Assembly: GCF_900089955.1 (NCBI RefSeq)
Contig: NZ_FLQX01000095.1
Location: 1-64,000 of the forward strand
Length of the DNA stretch: 64,000 nt
Direction of reading: 5' to 3'
From: Candidatus Accumulibacter aalborgensis
GTDB taxonomy: Bacteria; Pseudomonadota; Gammaproteobacteria; Burkholderiales; Rhodocyclaceae
The notes under the pieces are model-generated. The model saw nothing but the letters and a program-made list of their open reading frames with translations. It made no database searches and was not told the origin of the DNA. A program made the translations under genes and the position numbers. The first letter of the stretch is position 1. Each line of letters opens with the position of its first letter. This document shows positions 51,669-59,487 of the stretch, in pieces.

Positions 51669-52328
51669 CTAGGGACGTATGCTTATGCCATCATCGGCAA
51701 CGCCGCGCCTGACCCGGTTGGCGATCGTGACGAGCAGCAACAGAGCGACGACTGACAGCAGCCAGGATAACCACGAAGTCCACGAAGTCCACGAACTCCA
51801 CGAACTCCACGAACCGGGAGCGATGCCTGCCCCAACGAGAAGCCCGGCGACGCCGAAAACCAGGGCGCGATCACTCTTGCCCAGCGGCCCATCGTTGCGG
51901 CGGCTGCTCGCGGTGGTGAGGCCAAGGACGCCTGCCGTCTCCGCGAGATTCGCCAGGAAGATGACGAGCATGGTCAGCGGAACGTTACCTTCCGGGAGGT
52001 ATGCAAAAGGCAGGTACAGCGCCGCATCCGACACCGGATCGGCAAGTTCATTGAGGTAAGCGCCGAGTGTCGAACGTTGCCCGAAATCGCGGGCGAGCAT
52101 CCCGTCAATCGCATTCAGCGCCATGCGCAGCAGAAACCACACCGGCAGCAGAAGAAACCATGTCACTTGGCCAGCGTCGGCGGCCAGGGCGAGTCCCGTG
52201 CCAAGCACGACCGACCCCGCACAGGCGCCCAGCGTCACCTGATTGGCCGTCACCCCCAGCCCATGGACTACTCGCACCGCCGGGCGCAACAAGGCCTGAA
52301 AACGAGGCTTCAAGGTGTAGAGGCTCAT
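51669..52328 (-). CDS. ynbA: CDP-alcohol phosphatidyltransferase (YnbA type)
   Basis: The 219-residue membrane enzyme should transfer a phosphatidyl group from CDP-diacylglycerol to an alcohol. The family motif is present as D75-G76-x2-A79-R80-x8-G89-x3-N93-x3-D97, so the third of the usual four acidic residues is Asn; another Asp follows at 101. It starts MSLYTLKPRFQALLRPAVR and has GVTANQVTLGACAGSV, typical of this subfamily. Near residues 173-189 it carries a repeated S-W-S/T tripeptide encoded by a nine-base tandem repeat. It is the first gene of the island on the minus strand. Which alcohol it uses cannot be told. Confidence 0.85.
   Translation of the reverse strand: MSLYTLKPRFQALLRPAVRVVHGLGVTANQVTLGACAGSVVLGTGLALAADAGQVTWFLLLPVWFLLRMALNAIDGMLARDFGQRSTLGAYLNELADPVSDAALYLPFAYLPEGNVPLTMLVIFLANLAETAGVLGLTTASSRRNDGPLGKSDRALVFGVAGLLVGAGIAPGSWSSWSSWTSWTSWLSWLLSVVALLLLVTIANRVRRGVADDGISIRP
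51771..51815 (+). repeat. Five tandem 9-base repeats inside ynbA
   Basis: CCACGAAGT occurs twice, then CCACGAACT twice, then CCACGAACC, with no gaps. On the coding (minus) strand each unit encodes a Trp-Ser-Ser or Trp-Thr-Ser tripeptide, so copy-number changes keep the frame and only lengthen or shorten the Trp-rich segment of the membrane enzyme. Confidence 0.9.
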
Positions 52329-52430
52329 GGTCGGAGTCGGCAAAAGGTGGCGAATGATAGCACTGGCCGCGCTGTGAAGTGCGCCGGGGCGGGGCGCTCG
52401 CAAGTGACTCCTCGTTCGTTGGATGCGCGT

Positions 52431-52459
52431 TTGGTGTTCTCGCTACCTTCTGCTAAAAT
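52431..52459 (+). promoter_or_regulatory. Sigma-70 promoter of tRNA-Ser
   Basis: TTGGTG (52431-52436) and TAAAAT (52454-52459) are spaced by exactly 17 bases and end 12 bases before the tRNA, a good constitutive-type promoter. Confidence 0.7.
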
Positions 52460-52471
52460 CGCCGGCTTATC

Positions 52472-52561
52472 GGAGAGATGGATGAGTGGTTTAAGTCGCA
52501 CGCCTGGAAAGCGTGTGTAGGAGCAATCCTACCGCGGGTTCGAATCCCGCTCTCTCCGCCA
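52472..52561 (+). tRNA. tRNA-Ser (anticodon GGA)
   Basis: The 90-base sequence folds as a class II tRNA. The acceptor stem is GGAGAGA with TCTCTCC, the anticodon loop CTGGAAA lies in the CACGC/GCGTG stem, a long variable arm (TAGGAGCAATCCTA) is present, and the T arm is GCGGGTTCGAATCCCGC. CCA is encoded at the 3' end. GGA reads UCC/UCU serine codons. Accessory genes begin immediately downstream, so the gene probably served as an insertion site. Confidence 0.97.
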
Positions 52562-52721
52562 TAAATGGCCCGCAAAGCTAGTGGTAGCAAAGGTTTCATG
52601 TTTATGCGCATGGGAATACCATCATTCGCCCCATCATTTTCCGTGCGCTTGCATGGCATGTTGTGAGACAACGATCATTGGCCGGTAGAATTCGGTGACC
52701 GTCACGGAAAGCCCGGCAGCG

Positions 52722-53099
52722 TTACTTGGTCGGCGATCTGGCCACCGTCAGTCGCAACAGCTTGTCTTCCTTGTCGACGAAGCGGTCGTTGTAGATGAAG
52801 TCGCGGTTGCCGGTATTGTAGGGCGGGTCGATGTAGATGCACTTGACGCGGCCGGCGTGGGTCATGCGCAGGGTGCGCAGGGCGTCGAAGTTGTCGCCCT
52901 CGATGATCAGATTGCGCTGCGGCCCTTCGCCGCACGATAGCTCGGCATCCCAATCGAGCGCGGCGAAATCGTTGTTGACCGACAGGTCGTGGTCAATCTC
53001 GTCGCGCTCCCACACCAGCCCGAAGCGCGGCCGACGGTCGCGCTCGCGGAGCAGGCGCAGGAGTTGATCGCGGGTATAGTCGTCGTAGTTGTCGGCCAT
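52722..53099 (-). pseudogene. N-terminal fragment of a type III-like DNA methylase (Mod)
   Basis: The 125-residue frame starts MADNYDDYTRDQLLRLLRER. It contains DLSVNNDFAALDWD, LIIEGDNFDALRTL and the catalytic motif CIYIDPPYNTGNRDFIYND (DPPY at residues 91-94), as in type III restriction-modification Mod subunits, which are usually 500-700 residues. After FVDKEDK the sequence departs from the family and ends within 12 residues, so target recognition and the SAM-binding second half are missing. No Res subunit is nearby. It is a decayed remnant at the tRNA-proximal edge of the island. Confidence 0.78.
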
Positions 53100-53132
53100 C
53101 GGGGAGGAACGATCAGGGGGTTGCGGAGCAAC

Positions 53133-53429
53133 TCAGGTGACCGGAGGAGCCTCCACGACTCCGACCTCGATCAGCTTGCGCTCGTAGCTATCGCGATCCA
53201 GCGGGCAGTCGATGAGCCGGTCAAAGTCTTGCCGGGTGAGCTTGCATTGGCGGGACATCATGCCCAGCAAGCTGTCGTCGAGTTCCTTGACGCCGTGGGT
53301 GGTCTTGGTGAACACCTTGGTTTTCTTGCCCGCCTTGGTGTAGTAGTTGAAATAATGGTGATCACCTTCTTTGCGTTGAAAGCCTTTTTTCTCCAGGCTT
53401 TTTTCCACATCGTTTGGCTTACGCGCCAT
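53133..53429 (-). CDS. HicA-like toxin-family protein
   Basis: The 98-residue protein starts at ATG 53429 (MARKPNDVEKSLEKKGFQRKEG). It has the HicA/YcfA-type core: GFQRKEGDHHYFNYY, with the histidine of the double-stranded RNA-binding fold, then VFTKTTHGVKELDDSLLGMM. A C-terminal extension of about 35 residues (DFDRLIDCPLDRDSYERKL) goes beyond minimal HicA. The usual HicB antitoxin is not next to it. Instead it overlaps by 11 bases the gene for a 354-residue unknown protein, upstream in the same operon. Confidence 0.65.
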   Translation of the reverse strand: MARKPNDVEKSLEKKGFQRKEGDHHYFNYYTKAGKKTKVFTKTTHGVKELDDSLLGMMSRQCKLTRQDFDRLIDCPLDRDSYERKLIEVGVVEAPPVT

Positions 53430-54483
53430 GGGCCACCTCGCTGAACGCGGCAAGCAACGCTTGTTTCACCTTGATCGCCTCGCCGTCGAGCGTATCGTCG
53501 GCGGCCAGCGCGTATTCCTGCCACAGCATGCCGATCTGCTCATTGAGTTCGGCGACGAGCACCTCGCGTGTGCGCGCAAAGGCGTCGATACCCAATTCGC
53601 TATTCGACACGCAAACGAGTTGCTGCGTCTCGTCGGTCGCCGGTTCGAGGGTAATGCTCCGTGTTGCTTTGAGCATTAGATCGCCGACTTTGACCGTATC
53701 TACTGCCAGCGGCGACAAGTCCAATTCTCGGATGTCGTTGACGTCGATGATTTTTTTCGGTGCGCCTGCATCATCCAAAACGACTCGGCCCGTGACCTGA
53801 ATCAGTCCGCGCCGGTTTTCGATCAACAATTCGTCAACTGCATCGTCGTAGACGCACTCCATCTCGCGCTTGGTCGGGGGGTAAATGATCGTGACGATCC
53901 GATTGGTGAAATTGATATTGGTGAGCTGACCAGTTACGACCTGCGAAGCTTCTCGTTCCTCGATCGGTACAATCGCCTCGCGAATGACCGCCTCGCTTTC
54001 AATATTCAGTTCCCCGAACTCGACATCCGTTGCATCCCACAGCTTGAGGCTCCACTTGTCATCAGCGCGGGGGGTCATACCTCTTATCGCTTCCAGTACG
54101 CGGTGACGTAGCGCTTGGTCTGGCAAGGCGGCGCTGATTCGCCCCGTATCGCGCAGGGTAATCCCCTCGATCATCTTGCGGAAAGCATCAAGGGCCGCCG
54201 CGATATGCTCGGCCAGCAGGTCTTTGCCGCCTAATTCGACCGGAACGGCGTAGCAACCTGGCTCCGGTAGGCGGCATACCAACTGGAAACGGCTCCGGGT
54301 AGCAGCAGAAATCCTTGCACGCTCGCGGATCGTTCGCCCCTCGACGTACGTTCCGATAAGCTCGAACGCGCGCTGAGAACCACTGAGAATCTGCGCCAAC
54401 ACGGCGGCCGGAACAGCATCACCATTCTGGATACCGCCCTCGATATGCAGGCTAAACGAGACTTTTCCATCAGGGTTGGTCAT
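53419..54483 (-). CDS. Unknown 354-residue protein coupled to HicA-like gene
   Basis: I do not recognise this protein. It starts MTNPDGKVSFSLHIEGGIQ and seems to be a soluble, mixed alpha/beta protein without membrane segments. Visible stretches include LAQILSGSQRAFELIGTYVEGR, an OB- or barrel-like run VVTGQLTNINFTNRIVTIIYPPTKREMEC, and the parallel IQVTGRVVLDDAGAPKKIIDVNDI. No catalytic motif stands out. The 11-base overlap with the HicA-like gene indicates coupled translation. It could neutralise or partner that protein, or be an unrelated defence component. Confidence 0.7.
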   Translation of the reverse strand: MTNPDGKVSFSLHIEGGIQNGDAVPAAVLAQILSGSQRAFELIGTYVEGRTIRERARISAATRSRFQLVCRLPEPGCYAVPVELGGKDLLAEHIAAALDAFRKMIEGITLRDTGRISAALPDQALRHRVLEAIRGMTPRADDKWSLKLWDATDVEFGELNIESEAVIREAIVPIEEREASQVVTGQLTNINFTNRIVTIIYPPTKREMECVYDDAVDELLIENRRGLIQVTGRVVLDDAGAPKKIIDVNDIRELDLSPLAVDTVKVGDLMLKATRSITLEPATDETQQLVCVSNSELGIDAFARTREVLVAELNEQIGMLWQEYALAADDTLDGEAIKVKQALLAAFSEVAHGA

Positions 54484-55373
54484 GGGTCAGTTGTCCCGAG
54501 AAGCAGAAGCCCGCTGAAGCAACGGATCGCGTATGGAGAAATTATAGGGGCAAGGTGACATTGGCGATACCATCACGCCCGAACAGTGCCTTGCGCGACC
54601 TACCAGTTGTGGCAGCTTCACCACTGGCAGCCGCCCTTCCAGCACCGGCCGATACTGCGCCCGCAGGTTGCCCGATCCTGCGAAACAGATTGGGTGTGGA
54701 TCTTTTCGGCCACGGAGGACTCTAAAAGAATCCAATATGTAGCAGATCAATGGCTTGGCAGATTACCCCGAAGGCGCCACGTAACTTTTCGGGCCGGCAT
54801 TACTCAGGCCTAAACCGAGCTTTTGACGCTCTTAGCAGGCGGAAATTGACCATTTTTTGGCTTCAAAGGCGTGGCCGAAAAGAGCCGCACCCAAACAGAT
54901 TCAGCCCTTGGGTTTCAGCACGTCACCCAAACCGGCAAACCGCCTTACTCCGCTTCGGGGTTCGCCACTGGGCCCCACTTTATCTCCTGACTTCGGAAAT
55001 TTAGTACGTTTTTTAAGCTATTGTTTTGGCGGGAGTTTTACAGTTGTCTTGGCGTGTTTTGCGATGGCGTGTGTTTTGGTCTGGTGAGTTTCGCCATCGC
55101 GAAATGTCTCGTTGGTGGTGACAGGTCAGAGGACCGTCAGCCGTGATTCTTTCCAAACCCATCGGCCCAAGATTGCCGTGATCTTCAGCTTGACGGTCGG
55201 GAATTCAGCGCGGGCCAGTGGGTGTAATATGCGGTCTGACAGTTGCAGATCACAAGTCGGCACCTGTTCTATTTCCTCATAGCAGGCGGTCAGGCTCTGA
55301 CTTGCCCGGGCAGAAATGCCTGGCTGCATTGCAGCCGCGCGATCCGCTCAGATAACGAATAAGAATTGACGAG
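54484..55373. other. 890-base stretch without a convincing gene
   Basis: Short open frames exist on both strands, but none has a clear ribosome-binding site or family motif. The clearest structure is an imperfect inverted repeat (54686-54714 and 54870-54898). A minus-strand frame at 55126-55329 ends KLKITAILGRWVWKESRLTVL, which is protein-like, and may be a decayed gene end. The hsdM promoter must lie near the right end. Confidence 0.45.
54686..54898. repeat. Imperfect inverted repeat, possible small mobile element
   Basis: CGTGGCCGAAAAGA is shared perfectly in opposite orientation by 54701-54714 (as its complement) and 54870-54883. The match continues imperfectly through CCACACCCAA versus CCGCACCCAA. 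The arms of about 29 bases enclose about 155 bases with no gene. It could be a non-autonomous mobile element or a large hairpin; no target-site duplication was identified. Confidence 0.45.
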
Positions 55374-57506
55374 ATGACCGCCAACGCCTTCCATAACATT
55401 GCACAGGTAGAAACCAGCCTGTGGGAGGCCGCCGACCAGCTCCGCGCCAACTCAAACCTCACCGCCACCGAATACTCCATGCCGGTGCTCGGCGTCATCT
55501 TTCTGCGCCACGCCACCAATCGCTATCAGTTCGCGCTGCAAGCCATTGAAGCGGACCAGGCCGCAGGCACCATGCCCCAGCGCCCACTGGTCAAGGCCGA
55601 CTTCATCAAGCGCCGTGCCCTCATGCTGCCAAAGGCCGCGCGTTATGACGCCCTGCTCAACCTGCCCGCCGGTGCCGATCTGGGCGGCGCACTGGTGGCC
55701 GCCATGAACGCCATCGAGGCGGACTTTCCTCCGTTGACCGGCAGCCTGCCCAAAGACTATGACCGTTTTGACAACAAGCTGCTCGAAAATCTGCTGCGTT
55801 GCTTCGACTCCCAGGCCCTGCGCAGCGCGACGGGCGACGTGTTTGGCCGCATCTACGAATACTTCCTGATGAAATTTGCCATGCAGGGAGCGCAGGACAA
55901 CGGCGAGTTCTTTACGCCGCCGTCGCTGGTGCAAACCCTGGTCAACGTGATCGAACCCGATCACGGCGTGGTCACTGACCTGGCCTGTGGCTCGGGCGGC
56001 ATGTTTGTGCAAAGCAGCCACTTCATCGAGCAGGAAGGCTTTGAGACGATGAAGCGCGTCACCTTCTATGGCCAGGAAAAAACCCCGACGACCATCCGCC
56101 TGGCCAAGATGAACCTGGCCGTGCACGGCCTGGAAGGCGACATTCAGGAAGCCAACACCTTCTACCAGGACGAACACCGCCTGCCAGACGGCCGCCCGCT
56201 GTGGGGCAATGTCGACTTCATGATGGCCAACCCGCCGTTCAACGTGGACAAGGTCGATGCCGAATCGATCAAGACCGACCGTCGCCTGCCCTTTGGCCTG
56301 CCCGGCGTCAACAAGGACAAGCAGGTCTCCAACGGCAACTACCTGTGGATTTCGTACTTTCACAGCTACCTGTCGCCCACCGGCCGCGCCGGCTTCGTCA
56401 TGTCGTCGCAGGCCAGCAGCGCCGGCCATGGCGAAAAGGAAGTGCGGCGCAAGCTGGTGGAAACCGGCGACGTGGACGTGATGATTGCCATCCGCTCCAA
56501 CTTCTTCTACACCCGAACCGTTCCCTGCGAGCTGTGGCACTTTGACCGCGCCAAGCCGAAAGCGCGCAAGGATCAGGTGCTGATGCTCGACGCGCGCAAT
56601 GTGTACCGCAAGGTCACGCGCAAGATTTACGATTTCTCACCAGAGCAGCAGGCCAACCTGTCGGCCATTGTCTGGCTGTACCGTGGCCAGCAAGAGCGCT
56701 TTCTGGGGCTGGTGCAAAGCTACATCACCCGCCTCGGTACCGAGGCCGCCGCCGTCGATGAAGCGCTCACCGTGTTTGACGCCGCGCTGACGGCCAGCAG
56801 TACGCCGCTGGCCGCATTCGTGGACAGCGTCAAGGCCATCGAAGCCCTGCAGCAAGACAAGCGACAAGTCCTTGTTGATGCCATGGGCGAGTGGAGCAGC
56901 GCCGCTACTGCCTATGTCGCCGACCGTTCCGCCCTGGTGACCAAACTGGCGGCGTTTTGCCATAGCGTTGCCAAACCTCCGCAGACCAATAGCGCCCAGC
57001 ACGCCGCCCGCCAGGCCTTCGGCCCGCTGGCCGAGTCCGCGCGAGGTCTGGTCAAGCAGATCGACCTGCTCTACAAGCTGGCCGCGCGCGCCGCGCACCT
57101 GGCGCAAGAACTCGCCGTGCAGGAGGATGCCGCCGAGTTTTTCGACCGCCGCGCCGTCGGCAAGCTCACCAGGCAGCTCGACGAAGAACGCAAGTCCGCT
57201 GTCGAACAGCTCAAGGACTGCGCCTACCTGCACCGCCAGATCGTCTGGCTGCACGAGCGCTTCCCCGATGCGACGATGCAGGACGTGCCTGGCCTGTGCA
57301 AAGTCGTCACCCACGCCGAGATCGAAGCCGCCGACTGGAGTCTGACCCCCGGCCGCTTTGTCGGCGTGGCTCCTGCCGAGGTGGATGAGGATTTCGACTT
57401 CGAGAAAACATTGCGCGATATCCACCTGGAACTGGCCGATCTCAACCGCGAGTCGGTGGAATTGGCAGCGAAGATTCAGACCAACTTTGAGGAGTTGGGG
57501 GTATGA
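55374..57506 (+). CDS. hsdM: Type I restriction-modification methylase subunit HsdM
   Basis: HsdM methylates adenine in the site chosen by HsdS. The 710-residue protein has an N-terminal helical domain (SLWEAADQLRANSNLTATEYSMPVLGVIFLRHA), SAM-binding motif I DLACGSGGMFVQS near residue 202, and catalytic NPPFNV at about residue 286. FFTPPSLVQTLV lies just before motif I. The last about 250 residues are a long helical, coiled-coil-like extension, making it longer than classic EcoKI-type HsdM. Its stop overlaps hsdS (ATGA). Confidence 0.94.
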   Translation: MTANAFHNIAQVETSLWEAADQLRANSNLTATEYSMPVLGVIFLRHATNRYQFALQAIEADQAAGTMPQRPLVKADFIKRRALMLPKAARYDALLNLPAGADLGGALVAAMNAIEADFPPLTGSLPKDYDRFDNKLLENLLRCFDSQALRSATGDVFGRIYEYFLMKFAMQGAQDNGEFFTPPSLVQTLVNVIEPDHGVVTDLACGSGGMFVQSSHFIEQEGFETMKRVTFYGQEKTPTTIRLAKMNLAVHGLEGDIQEANTFYQDEHRLPDGRPLWGNVDFMMANPPFNVDKVDAESIKTDRRLPFGLPGVNKDKQVSNGNYLWISYFHSYLSPTGRAGFVMSSQASSAGHGEKEVRRKLVETGDVDVMIAIRSNFFYTRTVPCELWHFDRAKPKARKDQVLMLDARNVYRKVTRKIYDFSPEQQANLSAIVWLYRGQQERFLGLVQSYITRLGTEAAAVDEALTVFDAALTASSTPLAAFVDSVKAIEALQQDKRQVLVDAMGEWSSAATAYVADRSALVTKLAAFCHSVAKPPQTNSAQHAARQAFGPLAESARGLVKQIDLLYKLAARAAHLAQELAVQEDAAEFFDRRAVGKLTRQLDEERKSAVEQLKDCAYLHRQIVWLHERFPDATMQDVPGLCKVVTHAEIEAADWSLTPGRFVGVAPAEVDEDFDFEKTLRDIHLELADLNRESVELAAKIQTNFEELGV

Positions 57507-58669
57507 GTTGGGGCTGGCCGAGCGTCAAGATCGATTCGATCAGAGCTAACACGCGGTATTCCCTTGTTGGTGGACCTTTTGGCTCAAACCTCACCACTCG
57601 TGACTATGCCGATGATGGGGTGCCCGTCATTCGGGGTGCCAATCTTCCAGAAAAGGGCGGGTTTGAGGATGGCGGGTTTGTTTTCGTTACAGACGACAAA
57701 GCAAATGCGTTGACTGCAAACTTGGCACACCCTGGCGACATCGTATTCACTCAGCGTGGAACATTAGGGCAAGTGGGCATCATTCCTGCAACTGCGTCCT
57801 TTCAACGATACTTGATATCGCAGAGTCAGATGAAGCTGACGGTCAACGAAGAGATTGCCAATGCTCGATTTGTCTACTACTTTTTTCGGCATCCGAACAC
57901 TGTGCAAGAAATCAAGAATCGTTCTATTACATCTGGTGTGCCACACATCAATCTCGGAATACTGAAAAACTTCAAGATTCCTCTTCCAGCACTCCATGTT
58001 CAGGGTGCGATTGTTGAAATCCTGTCCACCTACGACGACCTGATCGAAAACAACCGCCGCCGCATGGCCCTGCTCGAAGAGTCCGCCCGGCAACTTTACA
58101 GCGAATGGTTCGTCCGCCTGCGCTTCCCTGGCTATGAGCACACCCCTATCGTCGATGGCGTGCCGCGGGGGTGGGAGCGCGAGACGCTGGGTGAGTCGAT
58201 CACGCTAAACTATGGCAAGGCGTTGAAGGCCGAAATTCGTGTCGAAGGCGACTATGCTGTTTACGGTTCCAGCGGCATCGTCGGAACTCACGAAAAGCCC
58301 TTGGTCCAAGGCCCTGCCATTATCCTGGGCCGCAAGGGAAACGTCGGTAGCGTCTATTGGTCCAGCAAGAGCTTCTACCCCATCGATACCGTTTATTTTG
58401 TGAGTACCGAAAGCAGCAGCCTGTACCTTTTCTATGCGCTGAAGAATATGCACTTCATCAGCACAGATGTCGCAGTTCCCGGTCTCAACCGCGATTTTGC
58501 GTACAGCCGACCGCTATTGCAGCCGCCACCACCATTGCTGCGTGCCTTCCATGAAACGGTCGGACTAATTCATGCGCAACTGGATAAGTTAAATGAGGTA
58601 AATCAGAAACTCCGCGCCGCACGTGACCTGCTGCTACCGCGCCTGATGAGTGGAGAATTGGCGGTATGA
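57503..58669 (+). CDS. hsdS: Type I restriction-modification specificity subunit HsdS
   Basis: HsdS gives the DNA target of the type I enzyme. The 388-residue protein has two target-recognition domains. The first covers about residues 1-165 (VGGPFGSNLTTRDYADDGVPVIRGANL onward) and the second about residues 210-360. Each is followed by a conserved helix, QGAIVEILSTYDDLIENNRRRMALLEES and then DKLNEVNQKLRAARDLLLPRLMSGEL. The first recognition domain is visibly more AT-rich than hsdM, as is common where these domains are exchanged. It overlaps hsdM and the next gene by four bases each. Confidence 0.93.
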   Translation: MSWGWPSVKIDSIRANTRYSLVGGPFGSNLTTRDYADDGVPVIRGANLPEKGGFEDGGFVFVTDDKANALTANLAHPGDIVFTQRGTLGQVGIIPATASFQRYLISQSQMKLTVNEEIANARFVYYFFRHPNTVQEIKNRSITSGVPHINLGILKNFKIPLPALHVQGAIVEILSTYDDLIENNRRRMALLEESARQLYSEWFVRLRFPGYEHTPIVDGVPRGWERETLGESITLNYGKALKAEIRVEGDYAVYGSSGIVGTHEKPLVQGPAIILGRKGNVGSVYWSSKSFYPIDTVYFVSTESSSLYLFYALKNMHFISTDVAVPGLNRDFAYSRPLLQPPPPLLRAFHETVGLIHAQLDKLNEVNQKLRAARDLLLPRLMSGELAV

Positions 58670-59184
58670 GCCCGCGAATCATCATCATCGCTGGCCCCAA
58701 CGGCGCGGGTAAAACCACGTTTGCCCGCGAGTTTTTGCCCTTTGAGGCGGACTGCCCCATCTTCGTCAATGCCGACCTGATCGCCGCTGGCATTGCGCCG
58801 TTTCAACCTGAAACCGTGGTGTTTCGGGCGGGCAGGCTGATGCTGCAAGAGCTGGCGCACCATAGCGCCGAGGGGTGCAGTTTTGCTTTTGAAACCACGC
58901 TCTCGGGCCGCTCCTACGCGCCCATGATCGACACCTGGCGTGCCAACGGATATACCGTCAAGTTGATCTTCCTGTCACTGGCCTCAGCCGACGAGGCTGT
59001 CGCCCGCGTCGCCAACCGCGTTCGCCAGGGCGGTCATAACATTCCGACTGAGACCATTCGCCGCCGTTTTGAGTCAGGCCTGATTCATTTCCGGGACACC
59101 TATCGACACCGAGTCGATTTCTGGCAGTTGTTTGACAATAGTGGCGATAGCCCACTGCTGATAGAAGAAAGAGCCAATCCATGA
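58666..59184 (+). CDS. Zeta-toxin-family P-loop kinase
   Basis: The 172-residue protein has a Walker A loop IIAGPNGAGKTTFAREFLP (residues 7-25). It continues with FVNADLIAAGIAPF, SFAFETTLSGRSY, and VRQGGHNIPTETIRRRFESGL with the conserved arginines, the pattern of zeta-toxin-like kinases. Classic zeta toxins phosphorylate UDP-N-acetylglucosamine; chromosomal relatives are less well known. It sits between hsdS and hsdR, overlapping hsdS by four bases and the following small gene by four bases. Confidence 0.85.
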   Translation: MSPRIIIIAGPNGAGKTTFAREFLPFEADCPIFVNADLIAAGIAPFQPETVVFRAGRLMLQELAHHSAEGCSFAFETTLSGRSYAPMIDTWRANGYTVKLIFLSLASADEAVARVANRVRQGGHNIPTETIRRRFESGLIHFRDTYRHRVDFWQLFDNSGDSPLLIEERANP

Positions 59185-59393
59185 GTGCTGCTTTGACACC
59201 CCCCAACCGTTCCCAACTCCCCGATGCCGACATGCAGGCGGTACCTGTCGCCCTGGCTCGTGCCGCCCAACGCGCCCGTGAGATTGCCATTCACACAGGC
59301 ACGCCCTTGGTGGTTACCCGCGACGGCAGATTGATCGAAGTGGTTCAACCCGAACTCGCAAAACCCATGGACGGTGTTTCGCCAAAATATTGA
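59181..59393 (+). CDS. Small putative antitoxin paired with the zeta-type gene
   Basis: The 70-residue product starts MSAALTPPNRSQLPDADMQA. It has ALARAAQRAREIAIHTGTPLVVTRDGRLIEVVQPE, with the helix-then-hairpin style of small antitoxin-like proteins found beside zeta-type genes. Its ATGA start overlaps the toxin stop, so the pair is translated together. Note the toxin-first order. The antitoxin role rests on position and size. Confidence 0.6.
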   Translation: MSAALTPPNRSQLPDADMQAVPVALARAAQRAREIAIHTGTPLVVTRDGRLIEVVQPELAKPMDGVSPKY

Positions 59394-59487
59394 GACGGTA
59401 GCGCACAGCATGATTGATTCGGCGCAAAAGCCTGCCGCTCCACTGGTTTCGATCCAAATCTGAGCCCATAGCGAACCTATAGAACCC

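Noticed and set aside
52453-52671. Minus-strand frame across the tRNA-Ser
   Set aside because: It contains GESGIRTRG-type residues, which are the translated complement of the tRNA, a common annotation artefact.
54750-55087. Short plus-strand open frames in the 54.5-55.3 kb gap
   Set aside because: They cross the inverted-repeat arm and lack ribosome-binding sites and recognisable domains.
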